A stretch of 9,810 bases of DNA from Thermodesulfobacteriales bacterium (GCA_026985945.1 JALSPN010000169.1:1-9810); one strand, 5' to 3'. Shown: positions 1 through 6,955, counted from the first letter of the stretch. Made by a program: numbers and translations. The notes: generated by a model not told the origin, from the sequence alone.

Positions 1-1995
1 CTTTTTGTCAGGCGGATATACAAAATCTTTCTCTCCGGTGGTGATAATTTTTTCTGTCTCTAAAGGTAGAATTATTTCAAAGATCGTGCCTTTTCCCGGT
101 TCGCTCTCGACTTTTATTTCTCCGCCACACCTCCTTACTAGAGAAAGCACCACGTTAAGCCCGAGGCCCGTACCTTCTCCAGGAGCTTTGCTACTGTAAA
201 ACGGCTCAAAAATGTGTGCAAGATCTTCTTTTGGAATTCCACAACCCGTATCTCTAACCCTTAAAACCGCCGCTCGCCCACGAGAAGTCTCAACCACCTT
301 GGTCTCGAGAGAGAGAGTACCCCCATGAGGCATGGCATCGCGAGCATTCAAAACCAAATTGGTAAGCAAGAGCTGGAGTTCTTCGTAAGAAAGTCTTATC
401 GGTAAGGACTCGGAACATAACGCGATCTCAAGTTCGATCTTTTCCCCGAGGAGCTTACGAATTAGTTCCTGTTGTTCTCTGATAACCTGGTTTAAATCGC
501 TTATTTGTTCTTTATCTTCGGCCTTCCCGCGGGAAAGGATTAAAAGCTGTTTAATTAATTTTGTTCCGGCCTCAATAGCATGCTGGATTTGATCTATATA
601 CTTCTTTAGTTTTTCATCACCTTCTGTTCGAACCCTGAAAAGATCCAAATATCCACTAATGATGGCCAAAATGTTATTAAATTCATGGGCAATGTTTCCG
701 GTCATTTTGCCCAAAACTTCCATCTTTTGGGACCGGATAAGCTCTTCTTCCTGCTGCTTAAATTCTGTAATATCTTGAACCATCCCCAAGTGAACCAGAT
801 CTTTATCTAGCCAGGGTATGTAAGTTTCGTATATTTTCAGCCAGCGTCCCCTTTTGGTGTCAAATATTTCCTTTTCCTGGTGGAGATCCATAGCAGGTGA
901 GGTAAGATGGCAGAATTTACAAGGATTCTCGCACTCGAAAAGGACCCGATAGCAAGGGCTTTGGTTTACCACCCCTTCCCCGAAATAACTCTTAAATTTG
1001 GTGTTTCCATAAAGAATTTTCTGGCCTTCGGGATGGACGATATAAACCATAACAGGAAGATTTTCGAGGATAGCAAGGAGACGTTCCTGAGCCACTTTAA
1101 AGGAAGTGATGTCTCTTCCCAAAATCAAAATTCGTTTCTCAGAATCGCATCGGAAAGGAATAAAGAGAAATTCCCACCATTTGGTTTGGGTTTTGGTCTT
1201 TATTTTTATGGTTTCTTTAAGAGGCTCTTCACGGGCAGGAAGTTCTTGACAGACCTTTTTTAATTTCTGGAATAAAGATCGAAATTGAGGGCGGAGTTCC
1301 ATTAATTGCTCAAAGCTTTGCCCCTGATAGATCCGGCGCTTAAACCCGAAAAGTTCTGAGGTCTTTTTATTGGAAAGTAACAGACGCCCTGAAGGATCAA
1401 CCAACATTACGATATAGGGAATGTTATTCAGGAGCTCCTGAAAAACCCTTGTTACATCAAGGTATTCGCTTTCCCTTTTCTGTCGTTTGACCGCCAGAGA
1501 CAAAGCGTTTGCCAATTCTTCAAGCAGGGCAAGGTCTTCCGCGGTAGGACTTCGAAAACCAAAATCTAGCAAGAGAATTCCATTCCACCATTTATCCTCC
1601 TGAAGAGGGAAAACCAAAAAGTGGTGATCCTTCTCCGAAATGAAGCCTAAAGCCTCTATTTCGTTGGGAGTTAGAAGGACCTTTTCTCCTTCAGAAAGTT
1701 TGGTCTCAAGCCCAGGCCAGATTTCCTGATATTCGATAATATCAGGGAATGGAGGTTCTTCGTCTGCCAGGTATTGGGAAACCAAAGAAGCCACCAGCTG
1801 CCAACGGAAATCAAGCCGATTGTAATAAACTGCGGCCTTGGCAAGGCCAAAATTTGCTACCAACTGTTCCAGGAAATAATCTAGAGGTAAATGGTAATAC
1901 GAAGAAAAGAGGCGATTTACAATCCGCAAAAGGGGAATTGCGGAAATCTCTTTTCTGTCTGGGTTTTTCTGGTAAGTTTTGTGTTCTGTAAGCAT
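1..1995 (-). CDS. Soluble GAF-PAS-PAS sensor histidine kinase, C-terminus beyond left edge
   Basis: An open frame runs from ATG at 1995 to the left edge without a stop (665 residues seen), so the gene is 3'-partial. Domains read from my translation: a GAF-like region at about 20-180, a first PAS at about 186-300 (LLNNIPYIVMLVDPSGR), a second PAS at about 306-412, a HisKA helix pair with phospho-acceptor His437 (IAHEFNNIL), and a HATPase domain with N-box Asn550 (LVLNARDAM), G1 box at Asp582 (RDTGCGIP) and G2 box near 608-612 (GTGLGL). No signal peptide or membrane segment is visible, so it should sense a cytoplasmic signal. The second PAS has a cysteine cluster (Cys348, 355, 359, 362). About 20 residues follow the ATPase domain at the edge, so a receiver domain may follow (inference). 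It is divergent from selD across 52 bases; its ligand and partner are unknown. Confidence 0.93.
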   Translation of the reverse strand, partial: MLTEHKTYQKNPDRKEISAIPLLRIVNRLFSSYYHLPLDYFLEQLVANFGLAKAAVYYNRLDFRWQLVASLVSQYLADEEPPFPDIIEYQEIWPGLETKLSEGEKVLLTPNEIEALGFISEKDHHFLVFPLQEDKWWNGILLLDFGFRSPTAEDLALLEELANALSLAVKRQKRESEYLDVTRVFQELLNNIPYIVMLVDPSGRLLLSNKKTSELFGFKRRIYQGQSFEQLMELRPQFRSLFQKLKKVCQELPAREEPLKETIKIKTKTQTKWWEFLFIPFRCDSEKRILILGRDITSFKVAQERLLAILENLPVMVYIVHPEGQKILYGNTKFKSYFGEGVVNQSPCYRVLFECENPCKFCHLTSPAMDLHQEKEIFDTKRGRWLKIYETYIPWLDKDLVHLGMVQDITEFKQQEEELIRSQKMEVLGKMTGNIAHEFNNILAIISGYLDLFRVRTEGDEKLKKYIDQIQHAIEAGTKLIKQLLILSRGKAEDKEQISDLNQVIREQQELIRKLLGEKIELEIALCSESLPIRLSYEELQLLLTNLVLNARDAMPHGGTLSLETKVVETSRGRAAVLRVRDTGCGIPKEDLAHIFEPFYSSKAPGEGTGLGLNVVLSLVRRCGGEIKVESEPGKGTIFEIILPLETEKIITTGEKDFVYPPDKK

Positions 1996-2038
1996 AATTA
2001 AAACCTGTAGTTTTTATATCGGCACATCTTAAAATTTC

Positions 2039-2043
2039 GGGAG
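2039..2043 (+). promoter_or_regulatory. Ribosome binding site of selD
   Basis: GGGAG lies four bases before ATG 2048. It supports the upstream start, and therefore the reading of the internal TGA as selenocysteine. No comparable site stands before TTG 2117. Confidence 0.7.
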
Positions 2044-2047
2044 TAAA

Positions 2048-3085
2048 ATGGCATCTGCCAAACTGACCCACAAAGTGCGAGCCGCCGGGTGAGCTTCTAA
2101 ATTACCGCCATCGGTTTTGGCGGAAATTTTAAAATCCCTCCCGCCTATCGAGGATCCAAACCTCTTAGTGGGTTTTGAGGCCTCATCTGACGCTGCTGTC
2201 TATCGTTTAAACGAAAATACGGCCCTTATCGTTACGCTTGATTTTTTCACCCCTATAGTAGACGATCCTTTCTGGTTTGGTCAAATCGCAGCGGCCAATT
2301 CCCTCTCAGACGTTTACGCCATGGGAGGAAAACCCCTTCTCGCCTTAAACATCGTGTGTTTCCCCAAAAAGGAAGCCCCAGAGCTCCTTAAAGAAATTCT
2401 GCGGGGAGGGGCGGAGAAAGTTCGCGAAGCCGGGGCCGTCCTTGCAGGGGGGCACAGTGTTGACGATCCGGAGATCAAATACGGTCTGGCGGTGGTAGGG
2501 CTCGTCCATCCGAAACGTTTCCTGACGAATGCCGGAGCCCGGCCAGGAGATGTCCTCTTCTTGACCAAACCCCTTGGCACCGGGGTCATTGCCACGGCTG
2601 TCAAGGGTGGTCTTGCGGACAAAAATGTCGAAAAAAGGGCCATTAATGTCATGGCCAGTCTGAACAGGGCTGCGGCGGAAACCATGCTTGAGGTAGGAGC
2701 ACATGCTGCCACGGATATCACCGGTTTTGGCCTTTTAGGCCACGCCCTGGAAATGGCTCAGGCCAGCCAGGCAAGACTCGTCATTTACGCCTCAAGTGTT
2801 CCTATCCTCAGAGAAGCTCTGGAATTTGTAAAGATGGGCATAATCCCTGAAGGGGATTACGAAAATATCCGCTTCTGTGAAAAAGTTGTAGAAATAAGCC
2901 CCCAAGTAGATAAAAACCTGCTTTTGCTCCTTTATGATGCCCAGACTTCGGGAGGGCTTCTCGTAAGCGTTCCACAGAAAAAGGCTTCGCACTTTTACGA
3001 AGGGCTTTTAAAACGGGGAGTCTTTGAGGCGGCCCGGATAGGCCGGGTGGAAGCCGGGCCGCCCAAAGTGGTGGTTACCCCCTAA
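2048..3085 (+). CDS. selD: Selenide, water dikinase, selenocysteine-containing (SelD)
   Basis: Makes selenophosphate from selenide and ATP, the selenium donor for selenocysteyl-tRNA and tRNA 2-selenouridine. Read through one TGA, the frame from ATG 2048 gives 345 residues, normal for the family. Residues 10-20 read VRAAGUASKLP with Sec15 and Lys18, matching the Cys17 and Lys20 catalytic pair of E. coli SelD. Other signatures: DAAVYRL, the TLDFFTPIVDDPFWFG stretch, AAANSLSDVYAMGG, GGHSVDDPEIKYGLA, TKPLGTGVI, ATDITGFGLLGHA and DAQTSGGLLVSVP. The start is fixed by GGGAG (2039-2043) four bases upstream and by an in-frame TAA at 2030 with no other start between. A caller that treats TGA as stop would begin at TTG 2117 and lose the catalytic residue. 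The gene stands alone, convergent with the thioredoxin gene. Confidence 0.96.
2090..2092 (+). other. In-frame TGA selenocysteine codon of selD
   Basis: The TGA is codon 15 of the frame opened at ATG 2048. It falls exactly where SelD proteins have catalytic Cys or Sec, three residues before the conserved Lys. SelD-like protein sequence is continuous on both sides (KVRAAG before it, ASKLPPSVLAEILKSLP after it), which argues against a nonsense mutation or an untranslated leader. Confidence 0.94.
2099..2129 (+). promoter_or_regulatory. Bacterial SECIS-like hairpin in selD
   Basis: Starting six bases after the TGA, AAATT (2099-2103) pairs with AATTT (2125-2129). After one A-A mismatch, CCGCC (2105-2109) pairs with GGCGG (2119-2123). 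The nine-base loop ATCGGTTTT contains GG at 2113-2114, about 21 bases past the UGA. Bacterial SECIS elements are short hairpins just 3' of the UGA with guanines in the apical loop that bind SelB, so position, size and loop all fit. The structure was paired by eye, not computed. Confidence 0.85.
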
Positions 3086-3585
3086 GTTTGAGAATCTTTC
3101 TGCTCTAGAAGGTTTATAATGGCCTCTTCCAGGGCCTTTTTGCCGGCGAATCCCACAAACTTCTTCACAATACGACCATCTTTATCCACCAAAAAAGTAG
3201 TAGGAAGGAGATCAGGCCATTCAAAAGCGGAAAGGATGGCCTCGTCTGCAATGGCCACGTAATATTTAATCCCCTTGGAGTGAATCAGGTGTGGAAGGAT
3301 CCTTTCTCCTCCTTGATCCACCATGAAAGAAATGATCTCCAGCCCCTGGCTGTTGAACTTGCGATAAAGATCACTGAACTCTAAGAGCTCTACCTGACAC
3401 GGCGGGCAGTAGGTGGCAAAAAAGTTGATAATTAGAACTTTTCCTTTGAAGTCTTCAAACTTAAGATCCTGACTACGATTAAAGACCCGGATCTTAAGAT
3501 CCCAGGGAAGATTCTGCTTGGCAGCCAAAACCTGGGCCAATCCCAAGACGAAAAGGCTTATCAAAACCGCGCTTACTTTTCGCAT
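3082..3585 (-). CDS. Exported TlpA-like thiol-disulfide oxidoreductase
   Basis: A 167-residue thioredoxin-fold protein of the TlpA/ResA/AhpC-TSA group. Residues 1-22 look like a signal peptide: basic MRK, hydrophobic core, small residues ending AKQ. This places it in the periplasm or as a membrane-tethered protein. The redox site is CPPC (Cys60, Cys63) in INFFATYCPPC, with Tyr instead of the usual Trp before the first Cys; the cis-proline is Pro128 (LLPTTFLVD). Family members reduce or exchange disulfides, for example in cytochrome c maturation; the partner here cannot be told. GAGGAGG at 3594-3600 lies eight bases before the start, inside the end of the creatininase-family gene, whose stop is three bases away, so the two form an operon. 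Its stop overlaps the selD stop on the other strand. Confidence 0.92.
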   Translation of the reverse strand: MRKVSAVLISLFVLGLAQVLAAKQNLPWDLKIRVFNRSQDLKFEDFKGKVLIINFFATYCPPCQVELLEFSDLYRKFNSQGLEIISFMVDQGGERILPHLIHSKGIKYYVAIADEAILSAFEWPDLLPTTFLVDKDGRIVKKFVGFAGKKALEEAIINLLEQKDSQT

Positions 3586-3588
3586 CCC

Positions 3589-4311
3589 TTAAACCTCCTC
3601 AAATTTTTCGATCTCATCTGCCAGCCGCACGATTACGGCGGCAAGCCTTTCCGCAAAAAGCCTTCCTTTTTCAGGCGAGGCCTTGGCGGGATTACCCCAG
3701 ACCCCACCAGGCCAGAATTTTCTTTTGTTTCGAACCAAGAAAGGCCTTGGAAACCGGGGATATTCTTCCTCGGCCGTCCCCTTCACCAGCTCCGGAGAAA
3801 AATGCAGCATGAGCGAGGTTTCAAACTCGCCGGCGTGGGAATCCTCAGGGGTCTCCAGAATATCCTGCGCCCCCCATTTGAGCAAATCGAGAATAGAGGC
3901 CACTGCCAGTTTGACCTCCTGGGTCTCCTTCATGAAAAGCTCTCCGGCATCCAGAAGGTAAGCAAGATGAGTGCCGCCAGCATGACCCGAAAGAAGAAGA
4001 AAGTTCCGAAGGCCCTGTTTGTAATAGGCTCGCAAGAGATCGAGGGTTATTTTTTTGAGGGTATCGCCACTGATAGAGACCGTGCCCGGGTGTTCGCTCG
4101 TGCTCCGACAAAGGCCGTAAAACACGGGCGGGGCTACAAAAAGAGGGCGTTTTTGAGCCGCAAGCTTTGCTATCTCATACATCTGGAAAGTGTCCGTCCC
4201 CAGGGGGAGATGGGGCCCGTGTTCTTCCACGGAGCCGAAGGGTAAGACTATGGTTCGTGTTAACGAAAGGCCCTTTTCAAATTCTGGCATGGTAATTTCT
4301 GCAACTAACAT
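3589..4311 (-). CDS. Creatininase-family metal-dependent amidohydrolase
   Basis: A 240-residue protein of the creatinine amidohydrolase family, about the normal length. Motifs seen: LPFGSVEEHGPHLPLGTD, with probable metal ligands Glu29, His31 and Asp40; LLSGHAGGTH with His110; and DSHAGEFETS (157-166) with Glu162. Creatininase proper has a second Glu two residues after the GH histidine, and here that position is Gly112, as in many non-creatininase members. The family also includes MftE-type peptidases and F420- or riboflavin-pathway amide hydrolases, so creatine metabolism should not be inferred. There is no signal peptide. ATG 4311 is preferred because AAGAGG sits about eight bases upstream and an in-frame TAA lies at 4324-4326; ATG 4290 is a weaker alternative. 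It is the first gene of an operon with the thioredoxin gene. Confidence 0.9.
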   Translation of the reverse strand: MLVAEITMPEFEKGLSLTRTIVLPFGSVEEHGPHLPLGTDTFQMYEIAKLAAQKRPLFVAPPVFYGLCRSTSEHPGTVSISGDTLKKITLDLLRAYYKQGLRNFLLLSGHAGGTHLAYLLDAGELFMKETQEVKLAVASILDLLKWGAQDILETPEDSHAGEFETSLMLHFSPELVKGTAEEEYPRFPRPFLVRNKRKFWPGGVWGNPAKASPEKGRLFAERLAAVIVRLADEIEKFEEV

Positions 4312-4334
4312 CTCCCTTACCTCTTAAAGGAGGA

Positions 4335-4363
4335 AGTTTAGCCCTGCCAGGGGAGCTCGGCAA
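4335..4363 (-). promoter_or_regulatory. Candidate promoter for the creatininase-thioredoxin operon
   Basis: On the minus strand TTGCCG (4363-4358) and TAAACT (4340-4335) are separated by 17 bases, each matching four of six sigma-70 consensus positions. Transcription would start near 4328, giving a short leader that still carries the AAGAGG ribosome site. It rests on spacing and weak box matches only. Confidence 0.35.
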
Positions 4364-4385
4364 CGCTGTTGAAGCTGCTCTTTTC

Positions 4386-4394
4386 TGGTAAAAT
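4386..4394 (+). promoter_or_regulatory. Candidate extended -10 promoter for miaB
   Basis: TGGTAAAAT matches an extended -10 (TGn plus TAAAAT, five of six). No good -35 box lies 16-18 bases upstream. A start near 4401 would exclude TTG 4369 as the miaB initiator and favour ATG 4423 or ATG 4441. Confidence 0.3.
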
Positions 4395-4410
4395 TTTGGA
4401 AAAAGCTTCT

Positions 4411-4446
4411 TCTAAGCGGTTGATGAAATCTAAGCGGTCGATGAAA
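4411..4446 (+). repeat. 18-bp tandem duplication carrying two ATG codons at the miaB start
   Basis: Copies 4411-4428 and 4429-4446 are adjacent and differ by one base (TCTAAGCGGT, then T or C, then GATGAAA). The unit is 18 bases, so the frame is kept and each copy supplies an ATG (4423 and 4441). If translation begins in the first copy, the protein gains the six residues MKSKRS. Confidence 0.85.
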
Positions 4447-5763
4447 AAGGTCTTTATCCGAACTTTTGGCTGCCAGATGAACGAATACGACTCAGAGCGC
4501 ATGTTAGCGCTCCTTAAGGGAGAATACATCCCCTGCAGGGAACCAAAAGAGGCGGATCTTATTCTGGTCAACACCTGTTCGGTGCGCAAGAAGGCTGAAG
4601 AGAAGGTCTATGGCCTGGTGGGGCGTCTTAAGCACCTGAAACGAACTCGTCCGGAAGTGATCATAGGTGTTTGCGGTTGCGTGGCTCAACAGGAAGGCGA
4701 GCAGCTCTTGAAACGGCTCCCTCACGTGGATCTGGTCCTTGGCCCGCAGGCGGTTTACCGTCTGCCAGAGGCCCTTGAAAAAATTGCTCGTGGGAAAGGC
4801 CCGGTAGTAGATACTCGCTTTCACAAGGATTTCCGTCAGCCGTTAATTCTTCCGGAACTTAACGGTGACCGTCCTGTAAAGGCCTTTGTCACCATTATGC
4901 AGGGCTGTGATAATTTTTGCACCTATTGCGTGGTTCCTTATACCCGCGGCCGAGAGATAAGCCGCCCTCCAGAAGACATCCTGGCAGAGGTGGAATGCCT
5001 GGTAAGGCAAGGAGTAAGAGAGATCACCCTTCTCGGGCAAAATGTGAATTCTTATGGTCGGAAAGAGAAGGGCTTCCCCTCTTTTGCAGAGCTTCTCCGC
5101 GAGGTTGCTTCTGTGCCCGGGCTCTGGCGACTTCGCTTTACCACCAGCCATCCTAAAGACCTGGATGAAGATCTCATGCGTTGTTTTGCGGAAGTCCCGG
5201 AGCTTTGCGAGCATTTACATCTTCCCGTCCAGGCGGGTTCCAACCGCGTGCTCAAACGTATGCATCGCCGCTACACCCGAGAAGAATATCTTTCCAGGGT
5301 CAAGAAACTTAGAGAAATCTCTCCCGAAATAGCCCTTACCACCGACATTATCGTGGGCTTCCCCGGGGAGACGGAAGAAGACTTTGAGCAGACACTGACC
5401 CTCCTTGAGGAAGTCCGGTTCGATGAGATCTTCTCCTTCAAATACTCTAACAGGCCTCTGGCCCGTTCCACCGCCTTTGAGGATAAAGTACCAGAAGAAG
5501 AAAAGGCCCGCCGTTTGGCCAGGGTCCATGCCCTCCAGGACCGTATTACCCGTGAGATAAACGAATCTTACCTGGGGAAGGTGGTGGAAGTCCTGGTGGA
5601 AGGGAAAAGCCCCGGGAATCCGGCCCTCTGGACGGGGCGCACCCGGACCAACCACGTGGTCAATTTTAGCGGCCCTCACGGTTTGAAAGGAAAGCTGGTT
5701 CGTGTTTTGATTGAAGATTGCGGACAGCATTCTTTAAGGGGCCGTGTGGAAAATAGCCAATAA
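4441..5763 (+). CDS. miaB: tRNA-2-methylthio-N6-dimethylallyladenosine synthase (MiaB)
   Basis: A radical SAM methylthiotransferase that adds the 2-methylthio group to i6A37 of tRNAs reading UNN codons. From ATG 4441 it has 440 residues, close to bacterial MiaB lengths. The N-terminal UPF0004 domain has the auxiliary cluster cysteines Cys11 (TFGCQMNEYDSERM), Cys46 (VNTCSVR) and Cys80 (GVCGCVAQQEG). The radical SAM cluster is Cys156, Cys160 and Cys163 in QGCDNFCTYCVVPYTRGRE. LLGQNVNSYG follows, and a C-terminal TRAM region ends with TNHVVNFSGP. CQMN and GQNVNSYG favour MiaB over RimO and MtaB. The start is uncertain: ATG 4423 in the first repeat copy is equally possible, and TTG 4369 would add 24 non-family residues. 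It leads a plus-strand cluster with 18 bases to the next gene. Confidence 0.94.
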   Translation: MKKVFIRTFGCQMNEYDSERMLALLKGEYIPCREPKEADLILVNTCSVRKKAEEKVYGLVGRLKHLKRTRPEVIIGVCGCVAQQEGEQLLKRLPHVDLVLGPQAVYRLPEALEKIARGKGPVVDTRFHKDFRQPLILPELNGDRPVKAFVTIMQGCDNFCTYCVVPYTRGREISRPPEDILAEVECLVRQGVREITLLGQNVNSYGRKEKGFPSFAELLREVASVPGLWRLRFTTSHPKDLDEDLMRCFAEVPELCEHLHLPVQAGSNRVLKRMHRRYTREEYLSRVKKLREISPEIALTTDIIVGFPGETEEDFEQTLTLLEEVRFDEIFSFKYSNRPLARSTAFEDKVPEEEKARRLARVHALQDRITREINESYLGKVVEVLVEGKSPGNPALWTGRTRTNHVVNFSGPHGLKGKLVRVLIEDCGQHSLRGRVENSQ

Positions 5764-5781
5764 GTTTTTGAGGGGGTTTTG

Positions 5782-6306
5782 ATGAAGGTCAAGATGAAAG
5801 TCCAGGCGATAGCTCTTGATCCGGTCTCTAATAGCCCGGTAATGATCCTGCGGGAAGAAGACGGAGACCGGGCCCTGCCCATCTGGATAGGGTTGCTTGA
5901 GGCCACGGCTATCGCTACCAGGCTTGAAAACATTCAATTCTCCCGCCCCATGACTCACGATCTCATGATCAACATCCTGGACCACTTGAGAATCAAAATT
6001 CCGCGTATCGAGGTCTGTGACCTGCGGGACAATACCTATTACGCCCTGATCACCCTGGACATTGACGGTCGAGAGGTCCAGATAGATGCGCGCCCGAGTG
6101 ATGCGGTGGCTCTCGCCCTTCGCACCGGGGCGGAAATCTGGGTTCACGAGCAAGTGCTTGAAAAGAGCAAGGCCCTGGAAGAGGCGGCCAAGGCCGAAGC
6201 CCAGGAGAAGGAAGCCAGCGGGGTGGATCAGGATCAGGACAAAGAAAAACTTAAAGAACTCCTCGAAAAACTTGACCCCTCTGCCATAAGCAAATACAAG
6301 ATGTAA
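5782..6306 (+). CDS. Bifunctional nuclease family protein (DUF151)
   Basis: A 174-residue protein of the BFN/DUF151 family, named from plant and bacterial members reported to have DNase and RNase activity; most bacterial members are uncharacterised. The core runs from MKVQAIALDPVSNSPVMILRE through LPIWIGLLEATAIA (32-45) to the family signature DARPSDAVALALRTGA (102-117). After about residue 125 there is a charged, probably helical linker rich in Lys, Glu and Ala, then a conserved-looking tail LKELLEKLDPSAISKYKM. There is no signal peptide, so it is cytosolic. ATG 5782 is chosen over TTG 5779 because GAGGGGG (5770-5776) sits five bases before it. It lies 18 bases after miaB and one base before the PHP gene, so probably shares their transcript. 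Confidence 0.92.
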   Translation: MKVKMKVQAIALDPVSNSPVMILREEDGDRALPIWIGLLEATAIATRLENIQFSRPMTHDLMINILDHLRIKIPRIEVCDLRDNTYYALITLDIDGREVQIDARPSDAVALALRTGAEIWVHEQVLEKSKALEEAAKAEAQEKEASGVDQDQDKEKLKELLEKLDPSAISKYKM

Positions 6307-6307
6307 G

Positions 6308-6955
6308 ATGTTTGACTTCCATTGCCACTCTATTTTTAGCGACGGGGAGCTCATCCCGGCTGAACTCCTGCGAAGGGTAAGGGTCCTCGGCTATGAGGCC
6401 GTAGCTATTACGGATCATGCGGATCATTCTAACATTGACTTCATCATCCCCCGTATCATTGCTGCGGCCAGGGCTTTAAACCAGCTTTCAGAAACCCGGC
6501 TCATCCCTGGTATCGAGCTCACCCATGTCCCGCCTCCCATGATCCCGGAACTGGTGCAAAGGGCCCGCCTTCTGGGGGCTGAAATCGTAGTGGTGCATGG
6601 AGAAACCCTGGTAGAACCGGTGGCCCCGGGGACCAATCTGGCCGCCATCAAGGCGGGGGCGGATATTCTCGCTCACCCGGGCCTCATCTCCCCTGAAGAG
6701 GTTAAGCTTGCCGCTGAGAAAGGGGTCTTTCTGGAACTTTCCGGCCGTAAAGGACACTGTTTGTCTAACGGTCACGTGGCTTCTCTGGCGAGGAAATTCG
6801 AAGCCCCCCTGGTTATCAATTCCGACGGGCATGCCCCTGGGGATTTCCTTTCCGCAGAGCTGGCCTTCAGGGTAGGTCTTGGGGCCGGGCTTTCCCCTGA
6901 AGAAGTCAAAAGGCTTTATGAAAAGGCCCGTGAGAGATTTCTCTCCCCGGCTTAA
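6308..6955 (+). CDS. PHP-domain phosphoesterase (histidinol-phosphatase-like)
   Basis: A 215-residue stand-alone PHP domain, a trinuclear-metal phosphoesterase fold. All expected ligand positions are visible: His5 and His7 (DFHCHS), Asp12 (FSDGE), His37 (ITDHAD), Glu70 (PGIELTHV), His97 (VVHGET), His123 (LAHPG), and Asp173 with His175 (NSDGHAPGD). The set is complete, so it should be active. The family includes histidinol phosphatases and RNase AM-type nucleotidases. No histidine gene is nearby, so the substrate is unknown. Its ATG starts one base after the stop of the DUF151 gene and has no strong ribosome site of its own, pointing to translational coupling. Confidence 0.9.
   Translation: MFDFHCHSIFSDGELIPAELLRRVRVLGYEAVAITDHADHSNIDFIIPRIIAAARALNQLSETRLIPGIELTHVPPPMIPELVQRARLLGAEIVVVHGETLVEPVAPGTNLAAIKAGADILAHPGLISPEEVKLAAEKGVFLELSGRKGHCLSNGHVASLARKFEAPLVINSDGHAPGDFLSAELAFRVGLGAGLSPEEVKRLYEKARERFLSPA

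Noticed and set aside
907..1263. Plus-strand open frame of 118 codons
   Set aside because: It is antisense to the PAS domains of the kinase, has no recognisable domain, and the minus-strand reading explains the region.
1996..2047. Promoters for selD or the kinase in the divergent gap
   Set aside because: TAAAAT at 2030-2035 (plus) and TATAAA at 2018-2013 (minus) resemble -10 boxes, but neither has a -35 at proper spacing, and the minus one leaves too short a leader.
2090..2092. TGA as a nonsense mutation or true stop ahead of a selD starting at TTG 2117
   Set aside because: SelD family sequence continues on both sides, the TGA is at the catalytic position, a SECIS-like hairpin follows, and no ribosome site precedes TTG 2117.
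3802..4245. Plus-strand open frame of 147 codons
   Set aside because: Shadow of the creatininase-family gene; its sequence is low in domain-like character and the opposite frame carries all family motifs.
4369..4440. TTG 4369 as the miaB start
   Set aside because: It would add 24 residues that do not look like MiaB, lies upstream of the candidate -10 box, and has no good ribosome site.
5734..6354. Minus-strand open frame of 206 codons
   Set aside because: Lies antisense to the DUF151 gene and both its neighbours' ends; no family resemblance was seen.
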